Source of the DNA: Spirochaetota bacterium
Lineage (GTDB): Bacteria; Spirochaetota; Spirochaetia; Treponematales; UBA12059
Direction: 5' to 3'
Length of the DNA stretch: 64,000 bases
Assembly: GCA_029547205.1 (NCBI GenBank)
Contig: JAKPPT010000122.1
Coordinates: forward strand, 124,001-188,000
The notes under the pieces were generated by a model. It did not search any database. It saw nothing but the letters and a program-made list of their open reading frames with translations, and was not told the DNA's origin. Each line of letters opens with the position of its first letter. Within the stretch, counting starts at the first letter, position 1. A program made the translations under genes and the position numbers. Below, in pieces: positions 28,806 to 37,145 of this stretch.

Positions 28806-29818
28806 GTGAAGTATTACTCGAAGTTAAAAACTTAAAGAAGCATTTCGTTCCCCACTTAACGCTTGCTCAAACATTGGCAGGCGGGAAAAAACGCGTTATC
28901 AAAGCGGTTGATGGCGTAAGCTTTTCTATCATGAAGGGCGAAATCTTTGGCTTAATTGGTGAATCAGGTTCTGGAAAAACAACTACCGGTAAGCTCATCA
29001 TGAAGCTCATTGAACCTACAAGCGGCACAATCACCTTTGATGGTGAAGATGTAACCTTTACCAATAAAGCAAAAACACAGGAATATCGTCGCAAAGTTCA
29101 GATGATATTCCAGGATCCTTATGCATCAATGAATCCGCGTTTTAAGATTCGCGATGTTTTATTGGAACCGCTTATCATCCATAAAATGCATGGAAATCGT
29201 GCAGAGCAGATTGAGCGCGTTCTCAAAGCACTCACCGAAGTAAAATTGACACCACCCGAAGAGTTCCTCGTTCGATACCCGCATATGCTCTCCGGTGGTC
29301 AGCGCCAGCGAACAGCAACTGCAAGAACACTCATTCTTAACCCTAAAATGCTTGTAGCAGATGAGCCAGTATCGATGATCGACCTTTCTACTCGCGCTGA
29401 GATTCTCCACATGATGAAAGAAGTCCAACGCGATTTAGGGCTTACATACCTCTACATAACGCATGACCTTTCTACTGCACGATACTTTACTGACCGCATT
29501 GCGGTTATGTATCTTGGCAGAATTGTTGAAATGGGTCCAGCCGATGAGATAATTGATAACCCGATTCATCCCTACACACAGGCACTCATCGCTGCAGTAC
29601 CGGAGCCCCAAGCCGGAAAAGTTGATATTATTAAAAAACTTCCTATCTCCGGAGAAATTCCTTCACCAGCTAACATCCCTTCTGGATGTCGTTTCCATAC
29701 TCGCTGCCCATATGCAACCGAAGCTTGTGCTAACAACCCGGAACCAGAACTCATGGATGCTGGTAATGGACATTTCCATGCATGCGCACGCTGGAAAGAA
29801 ATCCCAAAAGCACAGTAA
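28802..29818 (+). CDS. Opp/Dpp-type ABC ATPase (DppF-like)
   Basis: A 338-residue ATPase starting at the ATG at 28802 within the previous stop. Walker A is GESGSGKTTTGKL, the signature LSGGQRQRTATA, and Walker B LVADEPVSMID, which replaces the common LDEP with VADEP as is frequent in OppF. It also has the C-terminal oligopeptide-transporter domain with GCRFHTRCPYATEAC, another possible cluster ligand set. It forms a heterodimer with the preceding ATPase. A terminator follows 34 bases downstream, so no solute-binding protein belongs to this transcript. Confidence 0.93.
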   Translation: MSEVLLEVKNLKKHFVPHLTLAQTLAGGKKRVIKAVDGVSFSIMKGEIFGLIGESGSGKTTTGKLIMKLIEPTSGTITFDGEDVTFTNKAKTQEYRRKVQMIFQDPYASMNPRFKIRDVLLEPLIIHKMHGNRAEQIERVLKALTEVKLTPPEEFLVRYPHMLSGGQRQRTATARTLILNPKMLVADEPVSMIDLSTRAEILHMMKEVQRDLGLTYLYITHDLSTARYFTDRIAVMYLGRIVEMGPADEIIDNPIHPYTQALIAAVPEPQAGKVDIIKKLPISGEIPSPANIPSGCRFHTRCPYATEACANNPEPELMDAGNGHFHACARWKEIPKAQ

Positions 29819-29851
29819 TTTGCTATCAGGCGAATTGAACATTATTTTTAC

Positions 29852-29883
29852 AATGAGCTGTCTTACGGCAGCTCATTTTTTTT
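29852..29883 (+). terminator. Rho-independent terminator of the ABC operon
   Basis: AATGAGCTG pairs with CAGCTCATT around an eight-base loop, followed by eight T residues. Confidence 0.9.
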
Positions 29884-30065
29884 AAATGTTGTACCCCTCA
29901 TATTATAAATGCAGTAATCCTCATATATCGTATATTAATATTACGGAGCACGTAAGATTGTTACCCTTGCAGATATACAATTCCTGACGTATAGTTATAG
30001 TTAGATTTGAATAGCATTAAATACTTTATGACAAATACTGCAATAATGATTGAGGAGGCAAACGT

Positions 30066-30371
30066 ATGATTAGTAAAAAATATAACAAGGCAGGAACAAA
30101 ATGCTCAGTAACTTTTCTAGTACCCCCTGAACAGGCTCATGGTTTCCTTGAAGCCTACATTGTTGGTGATTTTAACAATTGGGATACGAATGCTCATCCA
30201 ATGGGACGAACAAAACAGGGTGGTTTTGAAATTACTCTTGAACTTGAAAGCGGTAAAGAATACTATTTTCGATATCTCTTTGACAGCAAAACATGGGATA
30301 ATGATTGGAACGCTGATAAATATGTTCCAAGCCCCTTTGCTGACTCCGAAAACAGTGTAGTTATCGTTTAA
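30066..30371 (+). CDS. Small CBM48/isoamylase early-set domain protein
   Basis: A 101-residue single-domain protein. VGDFNNWDTNAHPMGR followed by GGFEITLELESGKEYYFRYLF is the glycogen-binding CBM48/E-set pattern seen in branching enzymes and AMPK beta subunits. There is no catalytic domain and no signal peptide. Such stand-alone domains are common in anaerobes and may target or regulate glycogen-related enzymes. GAGGAGG precedes the start. The preceding 180 bases hold no gene. Confidence 0.85.
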   Translation: MISKKYNKAGTKCSVTFLVPPEQAHGFLEAYIVGDFNNWDTNAHPMGRTKQGGFEITLELESGKEYYFRYLFDSKTWDNDWNADKYVPSPFADSENSVVIV

Positions 30372-30424
30372 AATTTTGCTAATAAACCTTGATGATTTGA
30401 TATATTTCAGTATACACTCCCCCT

Positions 30425-31570
30425 ATGACTGAAGATACACATCTAGAGAGCGCGCTTGATGCGCTTCGCATCTATAAAGGAAAGACTATTGCGGTAGGTC
30501 TTTCCGGTGGCGTTGATTCCAGTGTAGCCCTCACTCTCCTTTCCAAAGCCGGCGCTAATGTCATAGGCATCAGCATGAAGATATACAATCCCGATGCAGG
30601 GACGGTTCCTCCTGGAATTGACGCATGCTATGGACCGGGCGAAGCTGAAGACTTTGCGTTATGTGAACGCATCTGTACAGCACTTGGTGTCCCGTACCAT
30701 GTTATTGATTGTACTGAGCAATATGAAACCACCATCCTCAATTACTTTAAAGCAGAATACATGCAGGGACGAACACCTAACCCCTGCGTGCGCTGTAACG
30801 TAGAGATGAAATTTGGTTTTATGCTCCAGGAAGCGCAGCGTCAAAATATCACCTTTGATTACTTTGCAACAGGTCACTATGTCCGTATCGAACCTCGCAA
30901 TGGTATTTTGCACCTCAGAAAAGGCATCGATGCAAACAAAGATCAATCATATTTTCTCTATCGGCTTGCTCCAGAAACACTTGCCGGGCTTGTATTCCCG
31001 TTGGGCATGTATACTAAACAGCACGTCAAAGCGCTCGCCCGGGAACTCGGGCTTCCAACCGCGGATAAGCCAGAGAGCCAGGATTTTGTAGGAGGAAACT
31101 ACGGTATTCTCTTTGATGAAACAAAACCTGGTGATATGGTCGATGAACAGGGTAATGTACTGGGAAAGCATAAGGGGATTATTCACTACACGATTGGTCA
31201 GCGGCGCGGTGTTGGAGTGAGCTCAACCGGAGAACCATACTATGTGCTTGCGATAAAACCAGAAAAAAATCAGGTTGTGCTTTCCAATAACAGTAGACTA
31301 TTTTCTGGCGGTCTTGCAGGTTCCCATGCAGTGGTACATGACCCCAAACTTGCTCACACACCATTCCGTGCATGGGTAAAGATACGACAGGCGCATAAAC
31401 CAGCGCCAGCTACTGTCACGATTAGCGCCGATACTGCAACAGTGATATTCGATGAGCCCCAACGTGCTATCGCTCCCGGACAATCAGCCGTATTTTATGA
31501 TGAAGCTGGCTTTTTACTGGGAGGCTGCATTATAGAACAAGGTTTGCCTCTCGCAGAAGAGAATTCATGA
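30425..31570 (+). CDS. mnmA: tRNA-specific 2-thiouridylase MnmA
   Basis: A 381-residue MnmA. PP-loop GLSGGVDSSVAL near residue 22, the cysteine segment TPNPCVRCN (Cys121 and Cys124), GHYVRI, DQSYFLYRL and YTIGQRRGVGV are present. MnmA thiolates uridine 34 of tRNA-Lys, -Glu and -Gln. Unusual: at the place where most MnmA proteins have the second catalytic cysteine (motif like DSxxICFIG), this protein reads KPESQDFVGGNY with no cysteine; two residues seem to be missing. This raises the question of the sulfur-transfer route, since Escherichia coli needs both cysteines. No clear ribosome site is seen before the ATG. Confidence 0.88.
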   Translation: MTEDTHLESALDALRIYKGKTIAVGLSGGVDSSVALTLLSKAGANVIGISMKIYNPDAGTVPPGIDACYGPGEAEDFALCERICTALGVPYHVIDCTEQYETTILNYFKAEYMQGRTPNPCVRCNVEMKFGFMLQEAQRQNITFDYFATGHYVRIEPRNGILHLRKGIDANKDQSYFLYRLAPETLAGLVFPLGMYTKQHVKALARELGLPTADKPESQDFVGGNYGILFDETKPGDMVDEQGNVLGKHKGIIHYTIGQRRGVGVSSTGEPYYVLAIKPEKNQVVLSNNSRLFSGGLAGSHAVVHDPKLAHTPFRAWVKIRQAHKPAPATVTISADTATVIFDEPQRAIAPGQSAVFYDEAGFLLGGCIIEQGLPLAEENS

Positions 31571-31650
31571 AAAAATCTACCGCTCTGCTCTATGGAAATT
31601 TTTGAAAGATAGGATTAATGAAACTGCACAGGTACTACTCTTAAAAAAAA

Positions 31651-31681
31651 GGGGTGTCCCAAAACCTTTCATGGACACCCC
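31651..31681 (-). terminator. Terminator of the PEGA-protein gene
   Basis: GGGGTGTCC pairs with GGACACCCC around a 13-base loop, followed on the minus strand by eight T residues. It ends transcription from the PEGA gene. Confidence 0.88.
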
Positions 31682-31708
31682 GTGTATCATGAGCAAAATT
31701 TGTTAGGA

Positions 31709-32836
31709 TTATTTTATATTTAGTCCCATGAAGGGTTCGAACACATAGCTCTTCCCTGCCTCGAACTCATACATGATTTCGACCTGCATGCCGCCAGAGG
31801 TTATCTTGATGAGGTGCTTGCCTGGTGTTAGCTGGATGACGTTGCCCTTCTGCTGGACACCATCGACCCAGATAATAATCTGGCTCCAGTGGCCGCCTTT
31901 CATATCGGTGTTGATATTGGCAGCAGGAAGCTGGATGGTAAGTGTTGCCAGAGCCTGCTGGAGATTGACCGCTATGGTTTTATCAGGACCTACCGTAAAG
32001 GATTCGGTATAGGCTATATAACCGGGAGCCTGAATGGTTACCGTGTACGTGCCCGCAGTGAGCTGTGTATGAAAGGGCGTTGTTCCTGCTTGAGCGCCGT
32101 TCAAAAGCACCTGAGCACCCTTAACGTTGTTTGCATTGACGCTGAGCTTGAAGGTCTGTGCCTGGAGCGTTACGGGTAGTGTCATATCGCCGTTTACGGT
32201 TACAGTGGTGTTGTAGTCCAGGTAGCCGGGAGCGGTAACGCGGATAGAGTGGTTACCCATGGTGACAGTCGCCGTATTCCCCTTAATCGCTTGGTTGTCA
32301 ACGTAGACCTGCGCATTGGGAGGATTCACTTGGAAGCTGACCTGGGCTGTAGCCTGCTGCATCGTTACGGGAACAACCATGTTGCCCGTTACATTGATGG
32401 TGGTGGTAAAATCGATGAAACCAGCAAAGCTCACGCGAACCGTATGGGTTCCAAACGGAAGTGTTGCGACCGTGCCTTTAATAGGTTGGTTGTTCACGTA
32501 AATCTGAGCTCCCGGCACATTGAGCTGGAACGTTACCGTTGCGGTTGCGGGCTGCAGCGTAATGGGTACCGTAATATTGCCCGTGACATTAATGGTGCCA
32601 TTATACTCAAGGTATCCGGGAGCCGTTGCTTTAACGGTATGATTGCCTGCGGTAAGCGTGGCTACGTTTCCTTTAATTGCCTGGCCATCAACAAAAAGCT
32701 GAGCATTGGGTGGGTTAAGCTGGAAGGTAACAGTGTAGGTTGTTGTGCCTTTTTTACCGCCACCTGCTGCTGACTGAGCGAGAAGCCCCACGGCTACGAG
32801 AAGAAAAATTGACATAATCGCAAATAATTTTTTCAT
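31709..32836 (-). CDS. Exported PEGA-repeat protein
   Basis: From the ATG at 32836 (AAAGGAGC upstream) 375 residues. A signal peptide (1-21, ending LLAQS) and a short glycine-rich linker precede a ladder of about four PEGA-type repeats of roughly 72 residues. Each repeat has the form PNAQ(L/V)(F/Y)VD(G/N)QAIKGN, then GNH(T/S)(V/I)(K/R)(A/V)TAPGYL(E/D)YN, then V(T/N)G(N/D)..(V/L)P(I/V)T(L/M)Q. A divergent repeat (GAQVLLNGAQAGTTPFHT) and a non-repeat C-terminal domain follow. PEGA proteins are S-layer or surface-associated and often extend binding domains. High similarity among repeats suggests recent internal duplication. Confidence 0.88.
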   Translation of the reverse strand: MKKLFAIMSIFLLVAVGLLAQSAAGGGKKGTTTYTVTFQLNPPNAQLFVDGQAIKGNVATLTAGNHTVKATAPGYLEYNGTINVTGNITVPITLQPATATVTFQLNVPGAQIYVNNQPIKGTVATLPFGTHTVRVSFAGFIDFTTTINVTGNMVVPVTMQQATAQVSFQVNPPNAQVYVDNQAIKGNTATVTMGNHSIRVTAPGYLDYNTTVTVNGDMTLPVTLQAQTFKLSVNANNVKGAQVLLNGAQAGTTPFHTQLTAGTYTVTIQAPGYIAYTESFTVGPDKTIAVNLQQALATLTIQLPAANINTDMKGGHWSQIIIWVDGVQQKGNVIQLTPGKHLIKITSGGMQVEIMYEFEAGKSYVFEPFMGLNIK

Positions 32837-32860
32837 TATTGCTCCTTTCATAAACGACAA

Positions 32861-32880
32861 GAGGCTGATTATTCAGCCTC
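32861..32880. terminator. Hairpin between lipoprotein and PEGA genes
   Basis: GAGGCTGA and TCAGCCTC flank a four-base loop. On the minus strand it lies between the upstream lipoprotein stop and the PEGA ribosome site, so it may end the first transcript or lie in the PEGA leader. Only two T residues follow on the minus strand, so termination may be weak. Confidence 0.5.
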
Positions 32881-32912
32881 TTATATAACAGCAATCTAAT
32901 TGCTATGGTTAC

Positions 32913-33920
32913 TTATTTTCTGCCACTGCAGACAAAAACACTATCTTCTGGTATTCCAGCTATGCTCTTGATATTGGCTAAACCATCAACAAGGCGCAAA
33001 TCGGGCATGAAGACGAGGTAGTAATTCGCATTGTCGGAGGTATACAGTATCTGGACACGGAATAAACTAATTGTCTTTTGTGTCATATTGGTTGGAAGGT
33101 TAAAAATGCCTTTAATTGCATTTCCCTGAGTGATGACAACACGTACTTGCTGGTTCTCGAGACTGGTATTCGTAGTGTATGCATTGAGGTAATACTCGCC
33201 AATTCCAGCCCAGTAGTAATTGCCAGCGGGAATTGCTGAACCAATAAACGGCGTCCCGGAGTTGACCGTGATCTGAGTACCGCTCGCGTTACCAGTATTT
33301 GTTCCCAGAAGCGTTATCGTTTCAGGACCCATTCCACCATTATTCGCTGTTTTATCGATGTCAAGGGACGAAAATTTAGTTGTATCCTGCTTGTTGGAAT
33401 AATTGACACTCGTCCGGGAACCACTAAGATTCTGGTAGGCATCGACAGCGCTCCAGGGGTAAAGTGCTGTTACGCTGGTTTCGAGCGTGTTAGGATAGGT
33501 GAAATAAGCATCGATATCATTCGTTGTGTTCCAGGTTAAGAATATAGAAACAGCATTGGGATCTCCTCCTTTACTCGTTGCGACGCCCCATATTTTTCCT
33601 AGATCCTGGCTCCACCCTGCTACGGTGACATTAAAAGGAATAAACACATAACCTGAAAGGCTTCCCGTTACTGTATATTCGCCATATTGTACTTTGTCAG
33701 TAAACACAACAGTGCCATCTGTACCGCTTGTTCCTTTGATTGGTTCCTGTGATTTGTTTTCATCAACTTTTATAGGTGTAAGCGTAACTTCAGCATTTGC
33801 AATACCGTTGCCGGTACGTGCATCAATTACTTTTATTGTGGGTGACACTAAGAGATCACATCCTGCTGTAAGCAGTGCGAACACTGCTAATACACTAACC
33901 AGTAATACACTCCGTTTCAT
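32913..33920 (-). CDS. Lipoprotein with carboxypeptidase-regulatory-like domain
   Basis: From the ATG at 33920 (AAAGGAG, good spacing; a second ATG two codons earlier abuts the ribosome site) 335 residues. The lipobox is LLTAG then Cys. Residues about 27-100 look like a carboxypeptidase-regulatory/SpaA-type fold: VIDARTGNGIANAEVTLTP and GTDGTVVFTD. The rest is beta-rich, asparagine/threonine-rich, and begins with SIFLTWNTTNDIDAYFTYP, as in spirochaetal surface lipoproteins that resemble a YfaP-like domain. The function is unknown; the cell envelope location is clear. It may share a transcript with the PEGA gene. Confidence 0.78.
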   Translation of the reverse strand: MKRSVLLVSVLAVFALLTAGCDLLVSPTIKVIDARTGNGIANAEVTLTPIKVDENKSQEPIKGTSGTDGTVVFTDKVQYGEYTVTGSLSGYVFIPFNVTVAGWSQDLGKIWGVATSKGGDPNAVSIFLTWNTTNDIDAYFTYPNTLETSVTALYPWSAVDAYQNLSGSRTSVNYSNKQDTTKFSSLDIDKTANNGGMGPETITLLGTNTGNASGTQITVNSGTPFIGSAIPAGNYYWAGIGEYYLNAYTTNTSLENQQVRVVITQGNAIKGIFNLPTNMTQKTISLFRVQILYTSDNANYYLVFMPDLRLVDGLANIKSIAGIPEDSVFVCSGRK

Positions 33921-34182
33921 ATACATCTCCTTTCCTAACTATAGTTTTAGGTTTACTCAGTTAAATATAACGCATTGCTCAAAAAAATCAAATGAATCAT
34001 GAAACGATTATAATCCATGAGAAACATGCTCATCATTTCGGAGTTAATTTTCAGAAACAGTGTAGTGGTTATGTGCGGGAGCATCTCACGATGGAAACTA
34101 AACCATGCAATAATGCAGGTACCGATGCTGTTTATGTTACAGAATACCGTAGAAAGAACTCTCTCCATTAAATGAGGGGGTA

Positions 34183-34320
34183 GCGGGAGACCCCACAGGG
34201 CGAGTCGTCTGCATTGGTGCGGTACTGGTATTTACAAGCTTCCTGACACTAATTGAGGTATCAGAAGCGAGCAGAAAGCAAGCGCCCGAGGAGGCTCCCG
34301 CGAGGGGGAGACCTCCCCCC
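34183..34320 (+). promoter_or_regulatory. Structured, GC-rich leader upstream of the lysine operon
   Basis: Nested pairings can be drawn: GCGGGAG (34183-34189) with CTCCCGC (34295-34301), GGGCG (34198-34202) with CGCCC (34283-34287), and TCTGC (34208-34212) with GCAGA (34271-34275), plus an inner CTT.CTGA/TCAG.AAG stem. A second hairpin, GGGGGAG/CTCCCCC, follows at 34304-34319. An AAGCTT repeat lies within. It precedes kdd by about 150 bases. I see no lysine or cobalamin riboswitch consensus. The wider interval 33921-34471 holds no gene; its first 250 bases are AT-rich with nothing recognised. Whether this is a cis-regulatory RNA or a mobile palindromic repeat is open. Confidence 0.5.
34234..34254 (+). 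repeat. Dispersed AAGCTT palindromic repeat, copy 3
   Basis: ACAAGCTTCCTGACACTAATT, embedded in the loop of the structured leader. Confidence 0.5.
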
Positions 34321-34471
34321 TTGCCATTTGAGACATCACCAGATCATTTTAATAGTTAAAACCCGCATTGTGCTTGACGATATGCAAGGCTCGGTATATA
34401 AAGGAATTACTGCCCCCCGCTACCTTTGTATAAGGCAAGCCGGGAATTTTATTCCATATACAGGAGGTCTT

Positions 34472-35512
34472 ATGGCGTTAGGTTGTAAGTACGGAACGCA
34501 TCGGGTTATTGAACCCGTGGGAGCGCTCCCACAAACTGCCCAGAAACTCAACAATGATATGAGTACAATCTGGGACAATGAGATTTTGCTCGATGTTATT
34601 GCACTTAACATCGACTCTGCAAGTTTTACGCAGATTGAAGAAGAAGCCCATGGTGATGTAGACAAGATTGCTGCAAAAATCATGGAAATTGTCAGCACCC
34701 GCGGTAAACAGCAGAATCCTGTTACCGGTTCCGGTGGTATGTTTATTGGTAAGGTTGCAAAGATTGGTTCTGCATTACAGAATCGCGACCTTAAAGTTGG
34801 CGATAAGATTGCAAGCCTTGTATCGCTTTCGCTGACTCCGCTTAAGATTAACAAAATTCTTAAGGTGATGCCGGAAGTTGACCGTGTGCTCATCGATGGT
34901 CAGGCTATTCTTTTTGAAAGTGGTATCTACGCAAAGCTCCCCGATGATATGGACGAGGGTCTTGCGCTTGCTGCACTTGATGTAGCTGGAGCTCCTGCTC
35001 AGACTGCAAAGCTCGTCAAGCCGGGTGACAGGGTACTCATTCTTGGCGCTGGTGGCAAAAGCGGTATGCTCTGCTGCTATGAAGCTATGAAGCGCGTTGG
35101 TCCTACTGGCCGTGTCATTGCCAATATCCACTCTGAACGCAGCAGAAAGGCTCTCGAAGACATGCACCTTGCTCACGATATTGTCGTTGCCGATGCAACA
35201 AAACCGCTCGATGTGCTCAATGCTACTCTCAAGGCTACTGGCGGAAAAGAAGTGGATGTTGTCATTAACTGTGTCAATATCCAGGGTACGGAAATGGCAA
35301 GTATTTTGCCTGTACGCGATGACGGTATTGTGTACTTTTTCTCTATGGCAACGAGCTTTACCCGGGCAGCGCTCGGCGCAGAGGGTATCGGTAAGGACTG
35401 CCTCATGATTATTGGTAATGGCTATACCAAAGACCATGCTGAGATCACGCTCTGGGAACTTCGGGAGAATCCACAGCTCCGCAAGTATTTTGAGGAACAG
35501 TACGTAAAGTAA
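34472..35512 (+). CDS. kdd: L-erythro-3,5-diaminohexanoate dehydrogenase
   Basis: From the ATG at 34472 (CAGGAGG site) 346 residues, the usual Kdd length. Kdd oxidatively deaminates 3,5-diaminohexanoate to 5-amino-3-oxohexanoate with NAD(P)+ in lysine fermentation. The start GCKYGTHRVIEPVGALPQ is characteristic, and the Rossmann loop ILGAGGKSGML lies near residue 190. The frame is open for 73 codons further upstream but those overlap the leader hairpins and lack coding character. It is first in the operon kdd-aminotransferase-kce-kamA-kamB-kamC-amidohydrolase. Confidence 0.93.
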   Translation: MALGCKYGTHRVIEPVGALPQTAQKLNNDMSTIWDNEILLDVIALNIDSASFTQIEEEAHGDVDKIAAKIMEIVSTRGKQQNPVTGSGGMFIGKVAKIGSALQNRDLKVGDKIASLVSLSLTPLKINKILKVMPEVDRVLIDGQAILFESGIYAKLPDDMDEGLALAALDVAGAPAQTAKLVKPGDRVLILGAGGKSGMLCCYEAMKRVGPTGRVIANIHSERSRKALEDMHLAHDIVVADATKPLDVLNATLKATGGKEVDVVINCVNIQGTEMASILPVRDDGIVYFFSMATSFTRAALGAEGIGKDCLMIIGNGYTKDHAEITLWELRENPQLRKYFEEQYVK

Positions 35513-35828
35513 GTTCTGGTTTTAGAGCCACGCCATAAGGAAGATGGCGAGCCGTGAGCGCTCTTGTAATGTTTCCTGTCATTGGAGAGCTGCAAAATCC
35601 GGCGGGGGCAGATCATCTTCCTGCTTCGTGTTACCAATGTTGTGTAATGCGAAGAAGGAGCGTGTTTCGTCGTGTTGCACGAAAGCTTAACAGAAAGCTT
35701 TCTGGTAACTACCGGGAGCTCCCCGTTCCCGGCGCGGCAGAGGTAGGGTGCATTGTTGCTACTCCCTGCCTGTTCTGCCGGGTTTTCGATGGACGAGACC
35801 ATCACTTCTTAATCGCAAGGAACACAGT
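35513..35828 (+). other. Non-coding, structured gap inside the lysine operon
   Basis: A 316-base interval, GC-richer than usual here, between kdd and the aminotransferase gene. No convincing coding frame is seen. It has several hairpins: CGCCAT/ATGGCG, GAAAGCTT/AAGCTTTC and CCGGGA/TCCCGG. Other intergenic gaps in this operon are under 50 bases, so this spacer is conspicuous. It could be a regulatory RNA, a processed intergenic structure or the scar of a lost gene. Confidence 0.45.
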
Positions 35829-37100
35829 ATGGCACGAGAATATCCTAAATTAAAACTCGATAAATCACTCGCCATGTTTGAAGAAGCTAAACGGCTTTCT
35901 CCAGGCGGCGTTATGGGAATTAGACGCCCTTATAATTTTGTAGAAGGCGAATATCCAATATTTTTGACTCATGGTTATGGCGGACACATTGTTGATGTCG
36001 ATGGAAACGACTACATCGATATGCTCTGTGCCTACGGACCTATTATCCTTGGGTACAATGAGCCGGAAATCAATGAGGTTGTAAAAGCACGCATCGATAA
36101 GGGGTTCTGTTTCAGTCTTGTTCAACCTGTTCAAAATGAATTCGAACAGCGCATCATCGATATGGTGCCGTGCGCAGAAATGGTTATTCCGGTAAAAACC
36201 GGGTCTGACGCTACATCGCTTGCAGTCCGCATAGCCCGCGGATATACCGATAAGTCTGTCATTCTCCGCTGCGGCTACCATGGCTGGCATGATTGGTGTG
36301 TTGAGGTACACGGTGGTGTTCCGGAAGAGACGCTGGCTCTCACCGATGAGTTTGAATACGGCGATATTGCTTCGCTTGAAGAAAAACTCGATGCACATAA
36401 GGGTAAGGTTGCCTGTGTAATTATAACACCAGTTGGACACCCGCTTGCAAAACCAGTACAGGCTCCGCCTCCCGGTTATCTTGAAGCTGTAAAAGAACTC
36501 ACGCACAAGCATGGTGCAGTACTCATTTTTGATGAAATCCGCACCGGTTTCCGGGCAAGTCTTGGCGGCGCACAGGAGCGCTATGGCGTAACTCCTGATC
36601 TTGCGACGTTTGGCAAGGCTGTTGCCAATGGCTACCCCATCTCGCTTGTTGCTGGTAAAAAGGAAATCATGAGCATCTGCGAGAAAAAGGTATTTGTTTC
36701 TTCCACATTCTTCCCAAACAGCATTGAAATGGTGGCTGCACTCAAGTGCACCGAAATTCTAAAACGAGAAGATGTCCCTAACAAAATCTGGGAACGTGGT
36801 ACAAAATTTCTGGCTGAACTTGAAAAGATTGTGAATGATCTTAAGGCTCCTGTGCGCGTCTCAGGCATACCGCCTATGCCGTTCCTGACGTTTGAACAGG
36901 CACCTGGAGACCCAGACAAAACCTATAAACTCCGACGTGAATATTTTTATACCCAGACCATAAGGCGCGGACTCTTTATCCAGCCCTTCCATCACTGGTA
37001 CATTGCATACCGCCACACCGATGAAGACCTTACCCGCGCTTTGACTGCAATCCGCGAAAGTATGGAGTTAATGCTGGAGAAGTATCCTGCAAAGCAGTGA
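35829..37100 (+). CDS. Class III PLP-dependent aminotransferase in the lysine operon
   Basis: From the ATG at 35829 (AAGGA site) 423 residues. Fold-type I, class III (glutamate-1-semialdehyde aminomutase/omega-aminotransferase family). The start LSPGGVMGIRRPYNF is GSAM-like; TGSDATSLAVRIARG binds phosphate, YHGWHDW stacks on the cofactor, IFDEIRTGFR contains the PLP aspartate, and the PLP lysine is Lys263 in FGKAVANGYP. No hem genes are nearby, so a heme role is unlikely. Lying between kdd and kce, it probably acts on beta-lysine, 3,5-diaminohexanoate or a related amino acid. It is not part of the textbook kam operon; its reaction is unknown. Confidence 0.88.
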   Translation: MAREYPKLKLDKSLAMFEEAKRLSPGGVMGIRRPYNFVEGEYPIFLTHGYGGHIVDVDGNDYIDMLCAYGPIILGYNEPEINEVVKARIDKGFCFSLVQPVQNEFEQRIIDMVPCAEMVIPVKTGSDATSLAVRIARGYTDKSVILRCGYHGWHDWCVEVHGGVPEETLALTDEFEYGDIASLEEKLDAHKGKVACVIITPVGHPLAKPVQAPPPGYLEAVKELTHKHGAVLIFDEIRTGFRASLGGAQERYGVTPDLATFGKAVANGYPISLVAGKKEIMSICEKKVFVSSTFFPNSIEMVAALKCTEILKREDVPNKIWERGTKFLAELEKIVNDLKAPVRVSGIPPMPFLTFEQAPGDPDKTYKLRREYFYTQTIRRGLFIQPFHHWYIAYRHTDEDLTRALTAIRESMELMLEKYPAKQ

Positions 37101-37145
37101 TACCGTTACTCGTAAACCCCAGCGCTGTAAGTTAAGGAGCATGTT

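Noticed and set aside
34183-34471. Lysine or cobalamin riboswitch ahead of kdd
   Set aside because: I looked for the conserved boxes of both classes and could not find them. The pairings seen are described instead as an unclassified structure.
35829-37100. hemL (glutamate-1-semialdehyde aminomutase) for heme or B12 synthesis
   Set aside because: The sequence is of that family, but no tetrapyrrole gene is nearby and the gene sits inside a lysine-fermentation operon.
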